Assembly (NCBI RefSeq): GCF_013911965.1
Contig: NZ_JACESE010000008.1
Location: forward strand, 124,001-188,000
Source: Phenylobacterium sp.
Lineage (GTDB): Bacteria; Pseudomonadota; Alphaproteobacteria; Caulobacterales; Caulobacteraceae
Direction of reading: 5' to 3'
DNA: 64,000 nucleotides
The number at the start of each line of letters is the position of its first letter. Position 1 is the first letter of the stretch. Shown here piece by piece: positions 37,947 to 47,466 of this stretch. Made by a program: the position numbers and the translations under genes. The notes beneath the pieces were generated by a model. The model made no database searches and was not told the DNA's origin. It saw only the letters and a list, made by a program, of their open reading frames with translations.

Positions 37947-38333
37947 TTAGCGCTCCGTCAGGGTGACGAAGGTCTCGCTTTCGATCAGCCACTGGCCGCG
38001 GACCTTCTTCCAGGCGGCCAGGTACCAGCCGGAGATGTGTTCGCCGCGGCTCCTGGAGACGGCGACCCAGGTTCCGCGCTCGGCGGCGCGTTCGCCGTCG
38101 TGGGCGACCGCCACCTCGTCCGCCGTGCGGACATAGGCCGTGAAGTCCGGGTCCTGGAACTGGGCGGCGAAGGCCTGGACGACCGCCTCGGCGCCGGTGA
38201 TCAGCGACCCGTCGCCGACGATCACCACGACGGCGGGATCGAAGAAGGGGCGCAGGCGCGTCGCGTCCTTGCCCGCGATCAGCTTGTTGGTCAGCCGCCG
38301 CCGGGCGCGGATGGCGTCTTCCGGCGCCGTCAC
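37947..38333 (-). CDS. NTF2-like/DUF4440 (SnoaL-type) protein
   Basis: A 128-residue cone-shaped NTF2-fold protein: ARRRLTNKLIAGKDATRLRPFF (helix pair), DGSLITGAEAVVQAFAAQFQD, and strands GTWVAVSRSRG and GWYLAAWKKVRGQWLIESETF. The family includes small enzymes and binding proteins, and function is not assignable. The start is GTG at 38333, because GTG overlaps the stop of the upstream oxidoreductase as GTGA (38333-38330); no ATG fits. Cotranscribed with the quinone oxidoreductase. Confidence 0.82.
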   Translation of the reverse strand: MTAPEDAIRARRRLTNKLIAGKDATRLRPFFDPAVVVIVGDGSLITGAEAVVQAFAAQFQDPDFTAYVRTADEVAVAHDGERAAERGTWVAVSRSRGEHISGWYLAAWKKVRGQWLIESETFVTLTER

Positions 38334-39316
38334 GGCTCGACCACCACGGTGCCGGCCTTGTCGCCCGCCTCCACCGCCTCGTGAGCGGCGGCGCAGGCTT
38401 CCAGGGGGAAGGTCGCCGAGACCGACAGCAGCCGATCGCCCGTCCCGATCCAGCGGGTGATGTCGTCCTGCGCGCGTCGCCGCGCCTCGTGCGGACTGAC
38501 GGGCAGGTAGACGCCCTGGATGCGCAGGTTCAGCCCCATCAGGGCGCCGGCCGGGATCCGCGGCTCCCGGTCGCCCTTGGTGGCGTAGTAGGCGAGCGAG
38601 CCGTTCGGGCGCACGCAGGCGAGGCTGGTGGCGACATTGCCGCCGAAGTCCACCTCCACCACATGGTCGACCCCTTGGCCGCCGGTCAGTTCGCGCACAC
38701 GGGCGGCGACGTCCTCGGTCCTGTAGTTGATCACGTGATCGGCGCCGCCCGCGCGGGCGCGCTCGGCCTTGGCCTCGCCCGAGACGGTGGCGATCACGTT
38801 CGCGCCGGCCCACTTGGCGAGCTGGACGGCGTAGTGGCCGACCGCGCCGGCCCCGCCGGTGACCAGGACGGTGCGGCCCTGCACGGGTCCCGCCAGGAAG
38901 AGGGCCACGTGCGCCGTCATGCAGGGAATGCCCAGGGTCGCGCCCTGCGCGAAGCTGACGCCATCGGGCAGCTCGCGGATCAGGTCGACGTCGAGTTCGA
39001 TGTATTCGGCCGCAGAGCCGAAGGCGCGGCCGTTGCGCTGGCCGTTGTAGAACCACACCCGCCGGCCGACCCAGGCCTGCGCCACGCCGGGTCCGACCGC
39101 CTCGACCACGCCGGCGCCGTCGCTGTTGGGGGTGATCTTCGGATAGGCCATGGGCGCGCCGCTGACGCCGCCCCGCATGCCGACGTCGGAGGGGTTCACG
39201 CCCGAGGCGCGCACGCGGATCAGCACCTCGCCCCGGCCAGGCTCCGGCTTCGGGCGCTCGCCCACCACCAGCACCTCGCGCGCCGGCCCCGTGCGGTCGT
39301 ACCAGACGGCCTTCAT
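38330..39316 (-). CDS. zinc-independent NADPH:quinone oxidoreductase (MDR family)
   Basis: A 328-residue medium-chain reductase of the zeta-crystallin/QOR group. The GroES-like N-terminal part (GEVLIRVRASGVNPSDVGMRGG) lacks structural-zinc cysteines. The Rossmann motif is VLVTGGAGAVGHYAVQLA (about 150-167), followed by GADHVINYRTED and VDHVVEVDFGGN. It likely reduces quinones or enones with NADPH. The ATG at 39316 (MKAVWYDRTGPA) is preferred because GGGAGG lies just upstream; an ATG 12 bp earlier is possible. It is divergent from an old-yellow-enzyme homologue, suggesting shared control of enone or xenobiotic metabolism. Confidence 0.9.
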   Translation of the reverse strand: MKAVWYDRTGPAREVLVVGERPKPEPGRGEVLIRVRASGVNPSDVGMRGGVSGAPMAYPKITPNSDGAGVVEAVGPGVAQAWVGRRVWFYNGQRNGRAFGSAAEYIELDVDLIRELPDGVSFAQGATLGIPCMTAHVALFLAGPVQGRTVLVTGGAGAVGHYAVQLAKWAGANVIATVSGEAKAERARAGGADHVINYRTEDVAARVRELTGGQGVDHVVEVDFGGNVATSLACVRPNGSLAYYATKGDREPRIPAGALMGLNLRIQGVYLPVSPHEARRRAQDDITRWIGTGDRLLSVSATFPLEACAAAHEAVEAGDKAGTVVVEP

Positions 39317-39469
39317 CCTGCCTCCCATCCCGCCAGCGTGGATCGCCGATCCGCCCCTGCATGACGCGGCCGGCGGGGGGAAACAAGCCGGCTTCCGTTA
39401 CGACGCCCTTCGTCTGACGGCCGCGCCGGTCTATGTGATGGGCGATCAGATATCATCCGAGGAGCCGCC

Positions 39470-40570
39470 ATGGACCGTCCCGACCTCTTCGCCCCGCTCG
39501 CCTTCGCCCACGGCGCGTCGATGAAGAACCGGCTGATGCTGGCGCCCCTGACCAACACCCAGAGCCATGCGGACGGGACCCTGTCGGACGAGGAGTTCCA
39601 CTGGCTGACCCTGCGGGCCAAGGGCGGCTTCGGCCTGACCATGACCTGCGCGGCCCACGTGCAGAAGATCGGCCAGGGCTTTCCGGGCCAGCTCGGCGTC
39701 TTTTCCGACGACCACCTGCCGGGCCTCACGCGCCTGGCCGCCGCCATCAAGGCGCAGGGCAGCCTGGCCGTGGTCCAGCTGCACCACGCCGGCAACCGCG
39801 CGCCCAAGGATCTGATCGGCGAGGCGCCGGTCTGTCCCTCCGACGACGCCGAGACCGGCGCCCGCGCGCTCGCCGGGGACGAGGTGGCGCAGCTGGTCGA
39901 GGACTTCATCGCCGCCGCCGAGCGGGCCAAGCGCGCCGGGTTCGACGGCGTGGAGATCCACGGCGCCCACGGCTACATCCTCTGCCAGTTCCTCTCGCCG
40001 GCCCTGAACCGACGCGAGGACGCCTATGGCGGATCGCTGGAGAACCGCACGCGGATCGTGCGCGAGATCGTCGCCGGCGTGCGCGCCCGCTGTGGGGAGG
40101 ACTTCCTGCTGGGCCTGCGCCTCTCGCCCGAGCGCTTCGGGCTGCAGCTCGAAGACATCATCGCCTTCGCCGGCGAGATGCTGCAGGCGCCCGAGCTCGA
40201 CTTCCTCGACATGTCGCTCTGGGACGTCTTCAAGGAGCCGGCGGAGGAGGCGTTCAAGGGCCGTTCGCTGATGTCCTACTTCACCGAGCTGCCGCGCGCC
40301 CAGGTGCGCCTGGGCGTGGCCGGCAAGATCATGAGCGCCGCGCAGGCGCGCCAGGTGCTCGCCGACGGCGCCGACTACGCCCTGATCGGACGCGGCGCCA
40401 TCCTGCACCACGACTGGCCGGAGAAGGCCAAGGCCGATCCCGGCTTCACGCCCGTCGCCCTGCCCGTCACCCGCGCGCACCTGCGCGCCGAGGGGCTGAG
40501 CGATCCCTTCATCGCCTACATGAACAACTGGCCGGGCTTCGTCGCCCAGGACCAGACGGAGGACGCCTGA
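39470..40570 (+). CDS. NADH:flavin oxidoreductase/old yellow enzyme family
   Basis: A 366-residue FMN-dependent TIM-barrel ene-reductase. Features are LFAPLAFAHGASMKNRLMLAPL at the start, substrate-binding HH in VVQLHHAGNR, the barrel motif FDGVEIHGAHGYILCQFLSP followed by NRREDAYGGSLENR, and phosphate-binding residues near GADYALIGRGAI. It reduces alpha,beta-unsaturated carbonyls or related electrophiles using NAD(P)H. The next gene starts 1 bp after its stop, so it is cotranscribed with the saccharopine-dehydrogenase-like gene. RBS GAGGAG lies upstream of the ATG. Confidence 0.93.
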   Translation: MDRPDLFAPLAFAHGASMKNRLMLAPLTNTQSHADGTLSDEEFHWLTLRAKGGFGLTMTCAAHVQKIGQGFPGQLGVFSDDHLPGLTRLAAAIKAQGSLAVVQLHHAGNRAPKDLIGEAPVCPSDDAETGARALAGDEVAQLVEDFIAAAERAKRAGFDGVEIHGAHGYILCQFLSPALNRREDAYGGSLENRTRIVREIVAGVRARCGEDFLLGLRLSPERFGLQLEDIIAFAGEMLQAPELDFLDMSLWDVFKEPAEEAFKGRSLMSYFTELPRAQVRLGVAGKIMSAAQARQVLADGADYALIGRGAILHHDWPEKAKADPGFTPVALPVTRAHLRAEGLSDPFIAYMNNWPGFVAQDQTEDA

Positions 40571-40571
40571 C

Positions 40572-41723
40572 ATGCGTAAGGACGCCGAGTTCGACATCAT
40601 CGTCTATGGCGCCACCGGCTTCACAGGCCGGCTGGTGGCCGAGCACCTCCTGAAGCGCTACGGCGTCGGCAAGGACGTGAAATGGGCCATGGCCGGGCGC
40701 AGCCCCGACAAGCTGGCCGCCGTCCGCGACGAGATCGGCGCCCCGGCCGAGACGCCGCTGGTGGTCGCCGACGCCGACGACGCCGCCTCCCTGAAGGCCA
40801 TGGTCGAGCGCGCCAAGGCCGTCATCACCACCGTCGGCCCCTATCAGCTCTATGGCTCGGATCTCGTCGCCGCCTGCGCTGCGGCCGGGACCGACTATCT
40901 CGACCTGTGCGGCGAGCCGGTCTGGATGCGCCACATGATCGACGCCCACCACGAGACGGCGAAGAAGAGCGGGGCGCGGATCGTCTTTTCCTGCGGCTTC
41001 GACTCCATCCCCTTCGAACTCGGCGTCTTCTTCCTGGAGGAGGCGGCCAAGGCCAGGTTCGGCCACACCCTGCCGCGCGTGAAGGGCCGGGTGCGCAAGA
41101 TGAAGGGCGGCTTCTCCGGCGGCACGGCGGCCAGCCTGAAGGCGACCATGGCCGCTCTGGCCAAGGATCCCAGCCTGATCGCCCTGATGACCGACCCCTT
41201 CGCCCTTACCCCGGGCTTCAAGGGCCCCGAGCAGCCGAAGGGCGACAAGGTCGAGCAGGATCCCGACCTGGGCGCCGCCGTCGGCCCCTTCGTCATGGCG
41301 GCGATCAACACGCGCAACGTCCACCGCTCGAACCTGCTGACCGGCCACGCCTATGGGCGGGACCTCGTCTATGACGAGATGGTGGTGGTCGACCCCAACG
41401 CCCCGCCGGCCCCCGCCCTCGGCGCCGAGGGCGGCCCCAAGCCCGGCGAAGGGCCCAGCAAGGAGGAGCGCGAGAGCGGCTTCTTCGACCTGGCCTTCAT
41501 CGGCCTGGGCGAGGGCGGAGAACGCCTGACCGTCGCCGTCACCGGCGACAAGGACCCGGGCTATGGCTGCACCTCCAAGATGATCGGCGAGAGCGCGGTC
41601 TGCCTGATCACCGAGGCGACGGACACGCCCGGCGGCGTCTGGACGCCTGGCGCAGCCATGGGGATGAAGCTGGTGGAGCGGCTGCGCGCCAATGCGGGCA
41701 TGACCTTCGAGGTCGAGGCCTGA
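40572..41723 (+). CDS. saccharopine dehydrogenase-like/trans-acting enoyl reductase
   Basis: A 383-residue NAD(P)-binding protein of the saccharopine-dehydrogenase-like family, near the mycobacterial trans-acting enoyl reductases (Rv2449c/Rv2953 type). It has an N-terminal Rossmann motif IIVYGATGFTGRLVAEHLL, then WAMAGRSPDKLAAV and ITTVGPYQLYGSDLVAACA with the conserved CGFDSIPFELGVF. Human SCCPDH belongs to the same group. Reaction and substrate in this organism are unknown. It is adjacent to an old-yellow-enzyme homologue, so enoyl or xenobiotic reduction is a reasonable guess. Confidence 0.9.
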   Translation: MRKDAEFDIIVYGATGFTGRLVAEHLLKRYGVGKDVKWAMAGRSPDKLAAVRDEIGAPAETPLVVADADDAASLKAMVERAKAVITTVGPYQLYGSDLVAACAAAGTDYLDLCGEPVWMRHMIDAHHETAKKSGARIVFSCGFDSIPFELGVFFLEEAAKARFGHTLPRVKGRVRKMKGGFSGGTAASLKATMAALAKDPSLIALMTDPFALTPGFKGPEQPKGDKVEQDPDLGAAVGPFVMAAINTRNVHRSNLLTGHAYGRDLVYDEMVVVDPNAPPAPALGAEGGPKPGEGPSKEERESGFFDLAFIGLGEGGERLTVAVTGDKDPGYGCTSKMIGESAVCLITEATDTPGGVWTPGAAMGMKLVERLRANAGMTFEVEA

Positions 41724-41770
41724 GCCAGGGGCGCGGCCCACCGGCGCACGGGGGGCGAAAGCAGTTGCGC

Positions 41771-41781
41771 TTACGTCGTAA
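41771..41781. promoter_or_regulatory. putative TetR operator
   Basis: TTACGTCGTAA is a perfect inverted repeat with a one-base centre, about 52 bp before the tetR ATG, and is followed by a partial repeat ATGTAAC (41782-41788). AT-rich by local standards. It fits the size and position of an autoregulatory TetR site. Confidence 0.45.
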
Positions 41782-41832
41782 ATGTAACAGGAAGGGGAGC
41801 GGCCTGCGCCGCTCAACTTCCCTGCGAGTTCC

Positions 41833-42432
41833 ATGCCCCGCGTCCTGACCGAGTCCGACGTCGCCGACTTCCGCGAACGCCTCTGCGAGGCGGCTGAGCG
41901 GCTGTTCGCCGGCAAGGGACCGGAAGCGGTGACCATGCGCCAGCTCGCCGCCGAGCTGGGCGTCAGTCCGATGACGCCCTACCGCTACTTCAAGGACAAG
42001 GACGACATTCTGGCCGCCGTCCGCACGATGGGCTTCGACCGGTTCGCCGAGGCCCTGGAGACCGCCTACGCCACCGAGGGCGACGCGCGGGCCCGCGGCG
42101 CGGCCGTGGGCGAGGCCTATGTCACCTTCGCCTTCGAGCATCCGCAGACCTACAAGCTGATGTTCGACATGTACCAGCCGGACGAGGACGCCTATCCGGA
42201 GCTGAAGCGCGCGGCCCAGCGGGCCCGGGCGACCATGAGCGACTATGTGAAGGCCCTGGTCGAGAGCGGCCACCTGGCCGGCGACCCCGAACGGATCGGC
42301 GAGATGTTCTGGGCCTCCACCCACGGCTGCATCGTGCTGGAGATGACCGGAAAGCTGCCGCCGGGCGGCGCTCGGAAGCTGATCGGCGAGGTCAACTCGG
42401 CCATCTCACGAGGTCTGCGCCCCCAGGCCTGA
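41833..42432 (+). CDS. TetR family transcriptional regulator
   Basis: A 199-residue TetR repressor. The N-terminal helix-turn-helix (about 10-58) has FRERLCEAAERLFAGKG, MRQLAAELGVSPMTPYRYFKDKDDILAAV. The C-terminal ligand domain includes AYVTFAFEHPQTYKLMFDMYQ, characteristic of the TetR_C_13/WHG-like group, and MFWASTHGCIVLEMTGKLPPG. The ligand is unknown. It lies between the ene-reductase-type genes and the epoxide hydrolase gene in the same direction, so it may control either group. Confidence 0.92.
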   Translation: MPRVLTESDVADFRERLCEAAERLFAGKGPEAVTMRQLAAELGVSPMTPYRYFKDKDDILAAVRTMGFDRFAEALETAYATEGDARARGAAVGEAYVTFAFEHPQTYKLMFDMYQPDEDAYPELKRAAQRARATMSDYVKALVESGHLAGDPERIGEMFWASTHGCIVLEMTGKLPPGGARKLIGEVNSAISRGLRPQA

Positions 42433-42497
42433 TCGGGCTTGACGCCCTTAGCGGCGCCTGTCGCACCTTGTCCGAAAGAGAGCAAGGGAGCGCGCCG

Positions 42498-43649
42498 TTG
42501 AGCCAGATCCAACCCTTCGAAGTCCGCTGGGACGAGGCGCAGGTCGCCGCCGTGCTGGACCAGGTGCGCGCCTATCCCTGGCCGCCGATCCCGCAGGTTC
42601 CCGACGGCTGGGCCTATGGCTGCGACGCGGCCTATCTGAGGGACCTCTGCGCCCACTGGACCGAGGCCTACGACTGGCGCGCCGCGCGCGACGAACTGAA
42701 CCGCTTCCCGCAGTTCACCGCCCGCGTCGAAGACTTCGACCTGCACTTCGTCCATGTGGTGGGCGAGGCGGGGGGAAGGCGGCCGCTGATCCTCTCCCAC
42801 GGCTGGCCGGGCTCGCACTACGAGTTCTGGGGCGCGATCGAGAAGCTGGCCTTTCCCTCCCGCTTCGGCGGACAGGCGTCGGACGCCTTCGACCTCGTGA
42901 TCCCGTCCCTGCCCGGCTTCGGCTTCTCGTCCAAGCCGGTGCGGCCGATCGGACAGCGGGCGACCGCGCGGCTCTTCAACACGCTGATGGTCGAGGTGCT
43001 GGGCTATTCCGCCTATCTCGCCCAGGGCGGCGACTGGGGCTCGATGATCACCTCCTGGCTCGGCCACGATCACGGCCAGCACGCCAGGGCCATCCACCTG
43101 AACATGATGGCGTTCCGTCCCGCCGGGGGGCCGCAGTCCGAGGCCGAGACCGCCTGGATGACGCGCCAGGCCGGCATGATGGACCTGATGGGGGCCTATT
43201 TCCGCCTGCAGGCGTCCAAGCCCCAGTCGCTGGCCTGGCTGGGCGCCGGCAATCCGGTGGGCCAGGCGGCCTGGATCGCCGAGCGCTTCCACGACTGGTC
43301 GGACCTGTCGGCCAAACCCTTCGACGAGGTCCACCCGAAGGACCGGCTGCTGACCAACATCATGCTCTATGTGATGACCGACTCGTTCGCCACCGGCGCC
43401 TGGTACTATCGCGGCCTGCTGGAGGAGGGCGGGATCGCGCTCAAGCCCGGCGAGCGCTGCGAGACGCCGACCGCCTTCGCCAACTTCCCCGGCGAGCCCC
43501 TCTATTCCGCCCCGCCGCGCAGCTGGGCCGAGCGGGCCTACAACCTCGTCCGCTGGACCGACATGCCCCGCGGCGGCCATTTCGCGGCCATGGAGGAGCC
43601 GGATCTGTTCGTTGAGGACGTTCGCGACTGGGGTAGAAGCGCGGGATGA
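42498..43649 (+). CDS. epoxide hydrolase (alpha/beta-hydrolase, EHN domain)
   Basis: A 383-residue microsomal-type epoxide hydrolase with an N-terminal EHN domain (IQPFEVRWDEAQVAAVL). Oxyanion motif LSHGWPGSHYEFW, nucleophile D179 in AQGGDWGSMI, and the terminal His in RGGHFAAMEEP are all present. It opens epoxides to diols through an ester intermediate. A TTG at 42498 is taken as start because AGGGAG (42485-42490) is properly placed and the family starts there; a TTG 30 bp earlier is also in frame. The stop overlaps the threonine-aldolase start as ATGA. Confidence 0.92.
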   Translation: MSQIQPFEVRWDEAQVAAVLDQVRAYPWPPIPQVPDGWAYGCDAAYLRDLCAHWTEAYDWRAARDELNRFPQFTARVEDFDLHFVHVVGEAGGRRPLILSHGWPGSHYEFWGAIEKLAFPSRFGGQASDAFDLVIPSLPGFGFSSKPVRPIGQRATARLFNTLMVEVLGYSAYLAQGGDWGSMITSWLGHDHGQHARAIHLNMMAFRPAGGPQSEAETAWMTRQAGMMDLMGAYFRLQASKPQSLAWLGAGNPVGQAAWIAERFHDWSDLSAKPFDEVHPKDRLLTNIMLYVMTDSFATGAWYYRGLLEEGGIALKPGERCETPTAFANFPGEPLYSAPPRSWAERAYNLVRWTDMPRGGHFAAMEEPDLFVEDVRDWGRSAG

Positions 43650-44656
43650 TCGCCCGCTACGACTTCGCCTCGGACAACACCGCCCCCGCCGCCCCAGAGG
43701 CCATCGCCGCGCTGAACGCCGCCAATGCGGGCTTCGCCGCCAGCTATGGCGCCGATGCGACGACCGCCCGCGCCGCCGACCTCATCCGCGAACTGCTGGA
43801 CGCCGACGCCGAGGTGCGGTTCGTGACCTCCGGCACGGCGGCCAATTCCATCAGTCTGGCGGCGCTCTGCCGCCCCTTCGAGGCGGTGCTGGCGCATCGG
43901 GACTCCCATGTGGCCACCGACGAGACGGGCGCGCCCGCCTTCTTCGGCCACGGCCTGGCGATCCGCGGCCTGTCCGGCGCGTCCGGGCGCATCGAGCCGG
44001 CGGCGCTGCAGGCGGCGCTGGCGGCGCCGGAAAGCGCCCACGCCCAGCCGCCGGCGGCGCTCTCGCTCACCCAGGCCACGGAATATGGAACCGTCTATTC
44101 GGCCGACGACCTGGGCGCCCTGATCGGCCCGGCGCGCGGGCGCGGCTGCGGCGTCCACCTGGATGGCGCACGGCTCGCCAACGCCATGGCTGCGGGCTTC
44201 GATCCCAAGGCGATCCAGGGACTGGGCGTGGACCTGCTGGTCATCGGCGGGACCAAGGCCGGCATGACGCCCGCCGAAGCCATCGTCCTGTTCCGCAAGG
44301 ACCTCGTCCCCCGTTTCGACGCGCGCCTGAAGCAGTCGGGCCAACTGCCGTCCAAGAGCCGCTACTACGCCGCCCCCTTCGTCGGCATGCTGCAGGACGG
44401 ATCGTTCGTCCGCCGCGCCGCCCACGCCAACGCCATGGCGCAGAAGCTGGCCGGCCTCACGCCCTTTCCGCTGCGCCACCCGGTCGAGGCCAACGGCGTC
44501 TTCGTGGAGATGGACGAGGCCGCCCTGAGGCGCCTGCACGCGGCGGGCTGGGCGGCCTATCGCTTCATCGACGGCTCTGTGCGCTTCATGTGTTCCTGGG
44601 CGACGACCGAGGCGGCGGTCGAGGAGCTGGCCGGAACCCTTCGCGCGATCGCCTAG
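43646..44656 (+). CDS. low-specificity L-threonine aldolase family protein
   Basis: A 336-residue PLP enzyme of the beta-eliminating lyase/threonine aldolase family, which cleaves threonine or allo-threonine to glycine and acetaldehyde. Features are FASDNTAPAAPEA, VTSGTAANSISLAAL, HRDSHVATDETGAP, HLDGARLANA and the PLP lysine in IGGTKAGMTPAEA. The usual GTKNG is here GTKAG. Coupled to the epoxide hydrolase by ATGA (43646-43649). Its stop overlaps the stop of the convergent LuxR-hydrolase gene by three bases. Confidence 0.92.
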   Translation: MIARYDFASDNTAPAAPEAIAALNAANAGFAASYGADATTARAADLIRELLDADAEVRFVTSGTAANSISLAALCRPFEAVLAHRDSHVATDETGAPAFFGHGLAIRGLSGASGRIEPAALQAALAAPESAHAQPPAALSLTQATEYGTVYSADDLGALIGPARGRGCGVHLDGARLANAMAAGFDPKAIQGLGVDLLVIGGTKAGMTPAEAIVLFRKDLVPRFDARLKQSGQLPSKSRYYAAPFVGMLQDGSFVRRAAHANAMAQKLAGLTPFPLRHPVEANGVFVEMDEAALRRLHAAGWAAYRFIDGSVRFMCSWATTEAAVEELAGTLRAIA

Positions 44657-46311
44657 GCCGCCATCCAGCCCATGATCTCGGGCCAGTGCTTGTGCGGCAG
44701 GAAGTGGCCCACGCCGTCGAAGACCCGCACCTGATGCGGCGCATGGCCGAGCCAGGAGAGAACCTCCTCCACGCTGGTCACCGTGTCCTCCGCGCCGTGC
44801 CAGACCGACACGGGCGCGCGCAGGCGCGGCCAGGACGCGCCGTCGCTGGAGGCGAGCAGGACGGTTTCCCGGGCGACGCCCTCTGAGCCTCGCGTCAGAC
44901 TCTCGCCCATGTAGGCCTGGATGAAGTCGACCACTCCGGGGTGGCGGGCGAGGTAGGCGCCGTCGCCAGGCGCCGATGCGCCGGCCCGCACCATCCGCTC
45001 GACGAGGCTGTGCGAAAGCCGGCGACGGAACACGGCGTACATCGGCCCGGCCACCCAGCGCAGCCGCAGCATGCGCCGGCGAAGCAGGACCAACGGATTG
45101 CGCCGGTCCTCAGGCCGCTCGGGCGCTGCGCCCGTCGGACGGGCCGAGGCCAGGAGCACGTGCTCGACCTCGCCGGCCATGTCCTCGGCATAGCTGAGGG
45201 CGAAGGCGGCGCCATACATCATCGCCGCCACCCGCACGCGACGCATGTCCAGGGCGCGGGTCAGGTCGCCGAGATCGGCGGCGACCGCCTCGAGGCTGAG
45301 ATCCGGATGGAGGTCCGAGCGCCCGACGCCCGGGCGTTCCGCGCAGACGATCCGCAGGCCCAGGTCCCGGGCCAGTTCGTCCGACCCCCGCGGCAGAAGG
45401 GATGATCCCAGCCCCTGGTGAAAGACCATGCAGGGGCGGCCGTCCGGCCGTCCATATACGCGATAGGCCAGAGCCCGGCCGTCGGGCAGCCGGTGGATGC
45501 GGACCGGAGGAGCCGCCATCAGGGCCCCGGCCTCGCTGGCCGAGACGATGGCGGGCTCCGGCTGGATCGAGTTCGACAAGGCGCTGAGCTGCGCCAGGGC
45601 CCGGACGAGTTCGCTCTGCCGGTTGAGCCCCATCTTGTCGAACACCGCCCGCAGCTGGTTGCGCACGGTGTTGAGGGAGACGCCTAGGTCGTCCGCGGCC
45701 TCCTTCAGGGTGCGGCCCGCCTTGAGGCGCGCCGCCAGCCGGGTCTCCGCGGCGGTGAGGCCGAAACTGGCGCGGACGGTCATCCACAGCCGGTCGGTGT
45801 TTTCCGGCGCCGGAAAGATGACGGCGACCTTGGCCCGAGGGGCCTCCCTGCCCTCGACGCCCTGTCGCAACATAGCCGGCAGGGCCTCAATGGGCCCGAC
45901 ATAGGCGAACCGCGGATCCTCGTCCTCGGCCTGGACCAGACGGACGATGACCTGGGCCGCGCCCGTCTCCCCGAGCCGACGGCGGGCCTCGACCAGCGCC
46001 TCGTGATTGGCCGGGCTGAACAGCGGCCGTCCCGCGGCGTCGTCCGCCCCCAGCTTGCCCCGCAAGAGCGACTTGCCCGCGGCGTTCCAGCCCACGACGG
46101 CGCCGTCGGCGGCCAGCAGCAGCAGGCCCACGGCCGGAGGACCGACCGGCGCGTCTTCCAAGCCGTCCATGTCCGTCTCGGACGGCGCATCGGCGGGCGC
46201 GTCGGCCAGGGCGGTGACGAGGCTTTCCCAAAGCGCCGGATCGGCCGCGACCGTGTGCAGGGTCTCGATGAGCTGATCGGCCTCAGAACGACGGACGGCG
46301 GCGGACGGCAC
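44653..46311 (-). CDS. LuxR-type regulator fused to a degenerate alpha/beta-hydrolase domain
   Basis: A 552-residue fusion. The N-terminal half has a PAS-like segment (about 60-150; VGLLLLAADGAVVGWNAAG) and a LuxR-type helix-turn-helix (about 183-240; FGLTAAETRLAARLKAG, EAADDLGVSLNTVRNQLRAVF). From about 270 comes an alpha/beta-hydrolase (MVFHQGLGSSLLPRG; late Asp/His in WHGAEDTV and DGVGHFLPHKHW). The nucleophile elbow, normally G-x-S-x-G, reads A-M-M-Y-G, with M365 where serine should be. So the hydrolase is probably non-catalytic and may act as a ligand receptor for the regulator. It is transcribed away from the nitronate monooxygenase gene region but on the same strand. Confidence 0.88.
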   Translation of the reverse strand: MPSAAVRRSEADQLIETLHTVAADPALWESLVTALADAPADAPSETDMDGLEDAPVGPPAVGLLLLAADGAVVGWNAAGKSLLRGKLGADDAAGRPLFSPANHEALVEARRRLGETGAAQVIVRLVQAEDEDPRFAYVGPIEALPAMLRQGVEGREAPRAKVAVIFPAPENTDRLWMTVRASFGLTAAETRLAARLKAGRTLKEAADDLGVSLNTVRNQLRAVFDKMGLNRQSELVRALAQLSALSNSIQPEPAIVSASEAGALMAAPPVRIHRLPDGRALAYRVYGRPDGRPCMVFHQGLGSSLLPRGSDELARDLGLRIVCAERPGVGRSDLHPDLSLEAVAADLGDLTRALDMRRVRVAAMMYGAAFALSYAEDMAGEVEHVLLASARPTGAAPERPEDRRNPLVLLRRRMLRLRWVAGPMYAVFRRRLSHSLVERMVRAGASAPGDGAYLARHPGVVDFIQAYMGESLTRGSEGVARETVLLASSDGASWPRLRAPVSVWHGAEDTVTSVEEVLSWLGHAPHQVRVFDGVGHFLPHKHWPEIMGWMAA

Positions 46312-46381
46312 GGCGACTCTTCATGAAGGGAACAGCCGCCAGATTACAGTCGCCCGCGGGATCGCCAACCGCCTAAGGCCC

Positions 46382-47449
<1,068 letters not shown>

Positions 47450-47466
47450 TCAGCCGCCGAAGTCGC

